Origin: Hypomesus transpacificus | Taxonomy: Eukaryota > Chordata > Actinopteri > Osmeriformes > Osmeridae | DNA length: 64,000 nt | Assembly: GCF_021917145.1 (NCBI RefSeq) | Contig: NC_061080.1 | Coordinates: 4,011,497-4,075,496, forward strand | Direction: 5' to 3' | Shown here: in pieces, positions 53,310-64,000 of the stretch | Numbering within the stretch: position 1 is the stretch's first letter | Layout of the letters: each line of letters starts with the position of its first letter | The notes under the pieces: generated by a model | Seen by the model: the letters and a program-made list of their open reading frames with translations, nothing else | The model's database searches: none | What the model was told of the DNA's origin: nothing | Program-made: the position numbers and the translations under genes

Positions 53310-54359
53310 ATGGCCCACCCCTATGAGCCATGGTTAAGGACAGCTCCCTCCTGGTGGCAGCTCAGAAGAAATGAACGTCCCATCCTGGTGGGACCTCCAC
53401 ACGGGGCAGGGAGCTGGATGGACCTGCAGGCGGGGCAAGGTATGGCCTGCAGGCCGTGGGCCCCGGAGCTCCATGGGGCCTGGCAGTCTTCCCTGGGACC
53501 GTACGGCTCTGAGCCCCAACTGTGCACGCTGCCTCAGGCCCAGCTGGCCCCGGCCCTCCCACTCGGCTCACCTCTACCCCCAGGACGCCTTCAAGATGGA
53601 AGCCGCTGGGGCCGGAGATGATGCAGCCCGACCAGTACTCCCTGGAGGAAACCGCAAGAGGGCGCCGCCTCGGTCCGGCCCAAGCCTCAGCGTCGCTCCG
53701 CCTCCCGGGGCTCTGGTCAGGCGGTGTGCCGGTGTCCCAACTGCGTCCACGCCGAGCAGCTGGGCCAGAGCACGGACGACGGGCGGAGGAAGCACATGCA
53801 CAACTGTCACATTCCGGGATGCGGCAAAGCGTACGCCAAGACCTCCCACCTGAAGGCCCACCTGCGCTGGCACAGCGGAGACCGGCCCCTTCGTCTGCAA
53901 CTGGGCTCTTCTGCGGCAAGCGCTTCACCCAGCTCCGACGAGCTGCAGCGCCACCTGCAGACGCACACGGGCGCCAAGAAGTTCAGCTGCGCCCTGTGTC
54001 CGCGCGTCTTCATGCGCAACGACCACCTGGCCAAGCACATGCGCACGCACGAGGCCGTGTCCGGGCCGGGGGAAGAGAGGGCGAACGGCGAGGGAAGGAT
54101 GGAGAAGGGCTTTGATACAGCTCCACCTCAAACCCCATCTCACGGTGGCGCCCCTGAGGGCTCGGAGGCGCCACTCAAGGTCAAATGTGAGACTGACCCC
54201 CACACTGACTGGGCAGTCCAGCTAACTGTGTCACTTCCTCTATGGAACGCATCCGAATGCAGTAGGCTACTGTTAGCCCTTTATCAGAGACAAAGGTGTA
54301 GTGATGTTCTAGTGAAAATAAAATACCTAGACAATAGTTTTTTTTTTGTGGTTTCCTAG
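53310..54359 (+). pseudogene. sp6: sp6-like Sp/KLF zinc-finger locus with disrupted frame
   Basis: Sp6 (epiprofin) is a transcription factor binding GC/GT boxes, needed for tooth and skin-appendage epithelium in mammals. Visible pieces: MAHPYEPWLR (cf. SP6 MSHHYESWFR), SWWDLHTG and SWMDLQAG in different frames, the Btd box VCRCPNC (53724 on), finger 1 CHIPGCGKAYAKTSHLKAH, and finger 3 CALCPRVFMRNDHLAKHMRTH. The frame changes at about 53350-53400 (twice) and between 53560 and 53720. Within finger 2 there are three apparent single-base gains, near 53886, 53903 and 53930. They cancel out, but erase both Cys of finger 2 (DELQRHLQTHTG resumes correctly). No 5' coding exon for the usual first 100 or so residues is seen. 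This is either a decaying gene or consensus error in GC-rich sequence; other genes in the window show no such indels. Confidence 0.75.
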
Positions 54360-57017
54360 ATGCATTAGGTTTCATGCAATAAATCCACCTGTCTTCTGAA
54401 TAAAGAGTGTCACTTATTGTTAGCGAGAGAGTGGGTAGTGACATAATTCAGCCGACGCAACAGCCCAAAGCAATAACACATCACCACATTCAACACAGCA
54501 CCAACAGAAGACAAGCTGTCAAGTGACTTGTTTGAAGGTCCATCCATCTGAACCAGACCGGAACCAAACATTGCTGCTAGGTGTTTATATGGCTGCTACC
54601 ATTATTCCATCCAAAAAAAAAGACTTGGGGAAGGAGTTAGACTGAATATGGGTTTTCCAATGTGTTTACAATAAAACCACTTCTAGCTACTTTAGGGCAC
54701 GAAAGGTCCCAAGAGGGCCCAAATACCTTTTTGTGCATTTTGCAAAACAACTTTGGGAAGAGCAAAGGAAGAGTGTTGTCTGTGTCTACGCTCTCATCTT
54801 TGGTCGTTCCTTTCAACCTTTCATGTCACAGCCTACTTCTGTATGTGAAACACTGGAAGCTTAGACACTGTAAGTGTGTAACACATACCATGGTGTTATG
54901 TACTTTGTGTTGCTGAATAAAGACGCACACCAAAGCACCACAAGAATTTAGATATGGATGTGCTGTGTTGGGGACACCAAATAATGATTGGGGTTCCGCA
55001 GTGACAGCAGGAGATCAAATAGTAAGGCACTTGATAAGCAGTGAGAGCCATTTCCAAAAGATAACTGGTTCACCGCACAGTGGGAACCTATGTGTCACTG
55101 TTTGGAAGTACAATGTAATTGTCCATTTATCTCCCATTGTGACTGAAGCACTAGCCTCTCAATGTCATGCGGCCACCACTTATATCTGCAGCAGGCGGTG
55201 ACTGTGTACAGAACATTCTGACTAATGTTGACGCCTCGTCTTCTGTAGGAGAAGTATCATTTGTTTCTTTTACAAGTTGCAGAAGAAAATGTAATAATTG
55301 AATAAAAAGGCTGGGTTATTTGGGCTGTAAGGTTGTTGGGGTTAGCTTGATATTTTTAGAATCATAAAGAAACTTACAAGTTCAACATTAACACCCACCA
55401 GGAAATAGACTACAATTTGTGTAAAAAAAAATGAAAATGAAAGAAGAAAGAAAAATATTCATTGAAGAAACCGTTCAGTTTAATTTTGTCACTCAAATGC
55501 TCATAATTGTCCAAAGCTAGTTTTTTGAACTGTTAGTGAGCATTTTGATGGTCATAGACCCTTATAGGCTACTATTGTAATTTCTAGGTGTTTGTGTACT
55601 ACAAAAACACATCTTCGATGAGCGTTTAATGTGCAAAGTTGCCTTTATGTAGTAAATTAAAGGAAAGAGAGACAATTAATTATATTACTAATATTTTCCT
55701 TTTACCTATTACTATAGATAATGTTTTTTCGATATTGGTCTATAGGACTATTTTCAACACAGTTTTAAAGATTTTGAGATACTTCATTGCTGTAGGTAAA
55801 TGTGGTAGCAGAGATAATTGTCTGTAATAAGATTAAGTTTTGGCCGGAATAATTTTATTTCTGTTAAATGGTTCATTTCTTGTAATGTTTCTGTTGAAAT
55901 GAAAAATAAACAGACCATATAACTAATGTGTCTCCTACGTTCACTCTGTATGACCAGATTTGGATGTGTTGCCGTGTACTGCATTCTCAACTTTTTGTGT
56001 GGAAGAGGATCATGTACATCGTGAAGGTATTTTTGGAATCATCAGGTCACACTGATCACACAATCCTCAGTATCTCTGTAACAAGGTAAGCCCATTTGGG
56101 GGGAAGGAAATGGATGATGACAAAGATAATTCAAGGAGATTAGTTGGGGATTTATCTGATAACAAAACAAATATAATCAAATATAAATTTCCAACCTGAG
56201 GTATACTGTGTCTCAAGGCCGTAGCCATGGAGTCAAGATTGGGGAGGACGAATGACATTTTTTATGATAATTTCGGACAGCGTGCGTGGATGCCTGTTGT
56301 AGCGTAGCACATTTATATTTTTATATCAATATATTGGGGGGGACATTTTGGTCAGATTTGAATATTGGGGGGGGGGGGGGGGGGGTGGGGGGGAGGGGGG
56401 GGGGATGTCCCTGTACTTACTGTAAGTTGCTCTGGATAAGAGCGTCTGCTAAATGACTAAATGTAAATAACATTATCTATAGCACTTATTCTCAGAAAAC
56501 AGATGTTCGAAGCCAGTGGACACTATACAGTATGGTAGCCTTAACTACAGGACCCCTCCTTCTCCTTTTACTTTAAGCTCCCAGAATTTGGGAAATGGAG
56601 GCACACCAGAGGCGTGTCATTCAGAAGAATGACTTCTGCCATCTGCAAAAGTCACTGCATGCCTTGTAAGAAGTCCAATACCTAATGGTTCAATCAATAA
56701 CATTGTGCACATTTTATTATAGTCCTTGTTTGCTCATGCTAAATAATCAGCGCAGTAGTGACTGTATGTGGAACCCTAACGAAATGGTAGAGTTCGGGTC
56801 GAACAACAATCTGAGTGGAACGTCTCGACCGGAAAATGAATCAACAAACACAGGAAAGACAAGACGATGGACACAAGTCGCATTTGCTAAAAACATTGTT
56901 GGGTTATATGTTTGATAATTAGCTTGAAACGTTGTTAACGGTTATTTAGACGTTGAAAACTCGTCACTTATTTATACTTGATTTCTTTGTCTGAAGAAGA
57001 AGACAACCGTTGTGAAA
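54360..57017. other. Intergenic, sp6-like to cwc25
   Basis: AT-rich, with a G-run joined to a SINE fragment (56368-56467). 56770-57017 is the likely cwc25 promoter and 5' UTR. No other gene is supported. Confidence 0.4.
56404..56467 (+). mobile_element. SINE fragment (tail half)
   Basis: GTCCCTGTACTTACTGTAAG... through GGATAAGAGCGTCTGCTAAA and the TGACTAAATGTAAA tail. The tRNA-like head is missing. It is joined to a long G-run (56368-56402). Confidence 0.7.
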
Positions 57018-59480
57018 ATGGGAGGAGGTGACCTCGTAAGTATGATCTAATATGCTCACTTGCTAGCCGAAATACCAAACATCGATACTCTGTTTTTATG
57101 ATAATACAGAAGCGAGCTAGTTAAACGTGTAGATAACGTATCAGTTGTACATGCAGTGTCTATTGTATACATCAATAAGCCAGTTGCTAAATGATTGTCT
57201 CCACCCAATGTTTATAATGTGTATACTATCTAATCTAGACAAGACCGTTCGTCGAACGGCGTTCGATGATATATATATTATCTAAATCTATACCTTCATT
57301 TTTACTGCTATGCTGATAATGTACATCGCATAATTTTTTTTCTTATCTCTGGTAGAATTTGAAAAAGAGCTGGCATCCCCAGACTATGAAAAACATAGAA
57401 CGGGTTTGGAAAGCCGAACAAAAACACGAAGCTGAGAGAAAGAAGATCGAAGAGCTGCAGAAAGAACTGAAGGAAGAGAGAGCTCGAGAAGAAATAACGA
57501 AATTCGCCCAGGAGACAGGAGCTCTCAAGTATGTCACCCTTCACTTGGTGGAACAATAACACCAGATACCGACTCAATACTATGCACTTGTTGTTCTAAC
57601 AATAAACAATGGACTGTGTTTTCCCCCCAGGAAGAAAGATGACCGGCTGGACTGGATGTACCAAGGCCCAGGGGGGCAGGTGTCTCGTGACGAGTACCTG
57701 ATGGGTCGCCCCATCGACAAGCAGATTACTGAGCAGTATGAGGAGCAAGAGCATGGCCCCTCTGCCCAGACCGGCCTCCTGCCCGGCTCCATATTCAACC
57801 CCTCAACCACTGCCTCCAACCTGGACCTTGCTGCCAAGATCAGAGAGGACCCCCTGTTCGAAATCAGGTAAATCATCGACTGTGTGCCGTTCCATGTTTA
57901 GTGTTGCTGTGCGGTTATTATACGATACTATAAATACTAATGTCACCGTTGTCATTTACTATCAGTCTTTTTTTTATGCAAAATACTTTCTATGTTTAAG
58001 GAAACGAGAGGAGGAGAAAAAGAGGGAGGTCTTGACCAACCCTGTGAAAATGAAGAAAATCAAAGAAATGGTAAGAAAGAAAAGGAAATGGTCTCATTCG
58101 GTCACATGTGGCTCCGTGGTAACTTGTCGGTCTAAATGGTGAATCCCTCTCGCAGCTGAGACAGAATCTGGAAATGAAAGACAAGAAAAAGAAGAGGAAG
58201 AAGGACAAGAAGGAGAAGAGGGAGAAGAAAGAGAAGAAGGAGAGACGAAAGGAAAGGAAGCACAAGAGGAGCTCAAGCTCTGACGAGGAGGACAAAGAAC
58301 ACAAGTACGTTTATTTTTTTTATTTTTTTGCTAATGACCTACAGTAGTATTGTCATGCTGTTCCTTTATTTGGCAGAGTTGGAAGCAAGGGATGGGAGGC
58401 AGATCACGTGATGGATGATCATGTGATTTGCATTCTCTCTTAGGTCTTCAAAAGAGGAGGCTTCCGGAACCAAATCACGCTCCCACCACATCCCCGGCTA
58501 TGGGCTCCTGGTGAGAGTCTCTCAGAATCGAAAAATATACAAAAAAAAACTAAAAATATCTTCACGTACACTGTAAAGTCAGCACAATCTTAGCAACTCA
58601 ACAGCCTACCAGCCCTCACCCTCTGTACCAGTCTCCTCACTATGACCTCATTCCTCCCCACTAGCATCCAGCCGGTAGGCATCACCAGGCCTCTGGTCCT
58701 CCCAACCACTCCAGGCACCGTTCCCAGGAGAGGAGTCAATCTCGGTCGCCCCATAGGACAGACAGAGACAACGGCCACTCCTCCCACAGAGAGGACAAGA
58801 AGTTTCAGCGCAAAGCCCCGAGCCCACAGAGGAATCACCACCACAGACATCAGAGTAACCATGGTTCTAAGTAAGAACGCCGACACAGCACACCACCTGT
58901 GACTAAAGATGGATATCATCCAGGACTTTCCTTGTGTCAGTCAATTAATCCCTCGAATCCATTCAAATATTCAGAATAATTGAAGCGGTGTATGTTCAGA
59001 CCGATGCAACACTATGCAAGGCGTGGGCAAGAGTGCACGGCAACTGGTGGAAGAATCCAATCTGAGGGGTCTTTTATATTGTTCACGTTGTTGTTGTTTT
59101 TCCCCAAGGCGCCTCTCTGCGGAAGAACTTGAAAAGAAGAGGCTGCAGATGATCGAGTTTGCCAAGCAGAGAGAGGAGGAAAGGGAGAACAACGTCCGCC
59201 GTTACAAACAGCAAGACGAACAGGAGAAGGAGAGGGAGCAGTCCGGAAAACATGGCCGCTCCGCCGGCTTCATCCAGTAAGTGTGACGCTCTCCCTTACC
59301 CACTCGCACGGTTCGTGACGCACTCGTCCGGGTCATCTAAAAATGCTGCTCTTTTCGTTCTGCAGCAACATGAAGCTGGAGAGTGCTGCCACCTCGTCCG
59401 TGGAAGACAGAGTCAAGAGGAACATCCACTCCATACAGAGGACCACGGCTTCCCTGGAAAAGAACTTCATGAGGAGATGA
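57018..59480 (+). CDS. cwc25: Spliceosome-associated protein CWC25
   Basis: Nine exons: 57018-57035, 57356-57528, 57631-57867, 58001-58070, 58156-58304, 58444-58510, 58665-58870, 59109-59276, 59366-59480 (1203 nt, 400 residues). The N-terminus is the family signature MGGGDLNLKKSWHPQT, then the coiled KAEQKHEAERKKIEEL, the Cwf/CWC25 core LDWMYQGPGGQVSRDEYL and LDLAAKIREDPLFEIR. A Lys/Glu-rich run (58156-58300), an RS/His-rich segment (58665-58870) and a C-terminal helix ending SLEKNFMRR follow. CWC25 joins the activated spliceosome to promote the first transesterification. Only six codons lie in exon 1. It is followed at 0.8 kb by psmb3 on the same strand, as close neighbours in mammals. Confidence 0.95.
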
Positions 59481-60293
59481 GGACCACAACAGGAAAGAAA
59501 GGGAATATGGGATAGAATTTTCCGAGAGCTTGCATACAGATTTTTTCTAGAAATCTACCACACTGCAATGTAGATACCGGTTGTGTTGTTTTAATGTGAA
59601 TACAAGGAGAGTCTGCAGAAAAACCTCATATTCACTCTCAGGCCTTTGATAAAGTATGCCAGTCAGAAACTGTGTCACTGTCTTGACCAATACAATGCAA
59701 AGGATCTGTAATGACCAAATCACAGTCACTGACCACCAGCAAGTTACACTGTTATTTACTGCAAACTTACATTATCTGATAATTGTTAAGTATAATGTTT
59801 TCCCACTAATGTTTTAAGGTCTTTTTTTTTGTCCCAAACACTTTTTGTAAATGGTTTTTAAGGCGTTTCGGTGTATAATGCTGTAAAAAGAAATATATAT
59901 ACCTGAATTAAACAAGTTCTGAAAATAATATTCTTCTTAGGGGATTTTTCCCAAACCCAAATTGTATCAGTTACTTTAAAGGACTTTTGCTGTTCACCGG
60001 CATTGAGAAATTGGAAGTAAATGGTTTTGTTTCACTTCAGCACGGTGCAACCAACCACCTTGCTCTTTTACGCCCATTGTTAACGAAAGCCAGTCATATT
60101 CAGGGATGCTGCCAGGAACCTTTTCATCTAACCAATCACTGTTTAGTAAGGAGCCGCGTCTGAGACAGCAAGGTTGACTGATTTCTGTAGCCTCAAATCG
60201 TGTAGTCACTGTGGGATTGCTATCGGCAGTAATTCAAAACAACGATAAACTAGATAATTCAAAGGATTGGGAGGACACATTAACGTTTTCAGA
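59481..60293. other. cwc25 3' UTR and psmb3 promoter
   Basis: ATTAAA at 59907 is a candidate cwc25 poly(A) signal. psmb3's 5' UTR should begin shortly before 60294. Confidence 0.45.
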
Positions 60294-62292
<1,999 letters not shown>

Positions 62293-62391
62293 AACTCTCT
62301 CTGCTGCTTCATCCACTGTTCTCTACCAACACATTTTTTGTATAAATAACTGAAACTTGTACTGTTCCTTTTCTTATTGAGACGATTATTC

Positions 62392-62397
62392 AATAAA
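62392..62397 (+). other. Poly(A) signal of psmb3
   Basis: AATAAA 100 bp past the stop. The convergent pip4k2b 3' UTR probably ends close by (ATTAAA on the - strand near 62494), so the two genes meet tail to tail. Confidence 0.6.
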
Positions 62398-63560
62398 TGA
62401 GTACGTGTTACAATACCCTGAATGCGTCTGGCGTGTATTTCCAGTCGAGTCAATAACAAGCCAATCCCAAAACACAAGATAAAACTCCCTTTAATATGCA
62501 ATGAATCATTTTCAAGTAACGTTTCTGTTCTAATGTCTGTTGGTAACAAAACAATACTGTATACAAACACAAATGCTACATTAATGTAAACAAGATATAA
62601 AAATGATTCTTATGGTAATAAAACAAGTATTTGCTTTAGAATTCCCCTTTTTTATGTGATTTTTTTTTTCTTTTAACTGATTAAGTTCATGGTTAAAACT
62701 TTTAAAAGATTTCAAAACAATATGGCAACGTAACATTCCAACACTTATGTGTTAGTCATAATGCTCAGATGCTAAGTTCAGTGGTTTGACGTTTTGACTA
62801 ACTGGTGGAGCCATGTACACTTTTAGCCATGCATTTTTGATATTGCATTCATTTACCTAATGAACCCCTTATATATTAATTTACCTCCTACGGACGTCCA
62901 AATACATTTGTTTGTTGTAGTTCTCCTGGTTGTCCAGGAGGTGGAGCCCGAAAGCCTGCTGGCTACAGTTTTAGAGATTCATGCAATCTGACCATTCATC
63001 TGCGTCTGTGCGAAAAAAAGGAGGGAGAGCGTGTGTGTGTGTTTGTCTTGTTTGTGTGTTTGTGTGTCTGATCAAATAATAAACAACAACAACAACATCA
63101 ACATCAACAACATGAACAGAAACCAAACAGACGGTACTAACAGACTCTTACTGCTGAAGCTGACACACTCGTTCAAGGCATTAGTGAGACAGTTCCCGTG
63201 CTGGCGTGAGAAGGAATACAAGGTGGCAGGGGAGGCAAGGGGGAGGGGGGGGAAGTGGGGGTAGTAGGAGGGGGAGGGCACATTGCTTTTTTTTTTCTTC
63301 TCTCCAGAAAGAGTCCAGCACCCCCTCTCTGTGGGACAATATTGTAACAGCCTCATCTCTGTGCATCCTTTCTTTCAGCCAATCCTTCCCCAAGCTGACA
63401 GGGTACCAGCGGGGACAGGGGGCGGGGCTAAGCCAGGGCTGTACGTTGGACAGGAGGGGTGGGGGGCGGGGCTAAGCGCCAGGGCCATAGGTTGAACAGG
63501 GGGCGGGGCCGATGGGTCTATGACAGGGGTATGGGTTGGCTGAGGGGAGGAGGGATGATT
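62398..63560. other. Probable pip4k2b 3' UTR
   Basis: From the minus-strand stop at 63561 down to about 62490. It holds TG and AAC simple repeats and GGGGCGGGG blocks (63415-63510). No other gene is seen. Confidence 0.45.
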
Positions 63561-63879
63561 CTATGATAGGATGTTGGACATGAACTCAAAGAATCTTTTG
63601 GAGTACTGCTCTGGGTTTACGGTGGAGATCTCAGCCCCAGCCTGCGGAAAGAGAAAGAAGAGGGAGAGAGGGAAGAAAAAAAAAGAACGTATTCAAGACG
63701 CTTTCAATACATACAGCACATTTTGGCAGCATTGCTGTTGCTCTATCCAGCCGTCCTCGTGGTCTCCACACTCACCCCGTGTTTCACAGTTTTGGCAGCG
63801 TGCGCAGCTTTCTTCTTAGCGTCGTAGTGCGTGAGGATGTCGATGATGGCCATGAAGTACACCTCCTTCTTCACGGCGC
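63561..63879 (-). CDS. pip4k2b: Phosphatidylinositol-5-phosphate 4-kinase type II beta, last two coding exons (partial)
   Basis: Exons 63776-63879 and 63561-63641 on the minus strand. The first encodes [20 protein letters not shown] and [14 protein letters not shown]; the second [17 protein letters not shown] and EFMSNILS then stop. This is the C-terminus of the PIP4K2 kinase domain, including part of the activation-loop-distal lobe; the catalytic core lies right of the window. The enzyme phosphorylates PI5P to PI(4,5)P2. Type beta is chosen over alpha and gamma by the psmb3/cwc25 neighbourhood (human 17q12) and the closeness of the last exon. The rest of the window to 64000 is intron. Confidence 0.9.
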
Positions 63880-64000
63880 CTACAACCAGAGGGCAGATGG
63901 GGACACGTGTGAGTAGGCCGGGGGCGCCCCCGTGACGGGTTCGACGCCGGACGTTGCTTTGCACTCGGCGACAACCCCCCCCCCCTCGCCACGCCCCCCC

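Overview
This is nuclear DNA of a ray-finned (teleost) fish. The genes are split by short introns. Every protein with a recognisable family is of vertebrate type. Introns and spacers carry fish-type interspersed repeats (a tRNA-derived SINE family, LINE 3' fragments, several inverted-repeat DNA elements) plus long homopolymer and microsatellite tracts. The species cannot be named from the sequence.

Layout. (1) 1-20.5 kb, + strand: two tandem leukocyte-type integrin alpha genes of the CD11-like class with an inserted I domain. The first lacks only its signal-peptide exon, which lies just left of the window. The second is complete: 31 exons, one uninterrupted 1158-codon frame. (2) 22.1-26.4 kb, - strand: a zc3h8-like gene with three CCCH zinc fingers, a greatly extended C-terminus of repeated FxxLF modules, and two consecutive non-canonical introns (GC-AG, then a textbook U12-type AT-AC). 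(3) 27.5-29.3 kb, +: pla2g12b, the secreted PLA2 relative without the catalytic His. (4) 30.3-37.8 kb, -: two tandem paralogues of a low-complexity, probably nuclear protein family that I can only tentatively relate to ZNF318. The upstream copy (35.3-37.8 kb) is shortened at its 3' end. (5) 39.2-42.8 kb, -: scrn2 (secernin-2). (6) 43-53 kb: gene-poor and rich in simple repeats. (7) 53.3-54.4 kb, +: an sp6-like zinc-finger locus whose frame is disrupted several times. (8) 57.0-59.5 kb, +: cwc25; 60.3-62.3 kb, +: psmb3; 63.6-63.9 kb, -: the last two coding exons of pip4k2b.

The scrn2/sp6 pair and the cwc25/psmb3/pip4k2b trio match gene neighbours on human chromosome 17q, so the right half is a conserved vertebrate block. 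The left half is a dynamic immune-receptor tandem array. The genes do not form one pathway: they cover cell adhesion, RNA-related nuclear factors, lipoprotein assembly, proteasome and lipid kinase.

Most noteworthy: patchwork homogenisation between the two integrins; loss of the integrin GFFKR membrane-proximal clasp in both; the AT-AC intron interrupting the zinc-finger cassette of the zc3h8-like gene, together with its array of FxxLF modules; and the cluster of frame disruptions confined to sp6 while every other gene in the window is indel-free.
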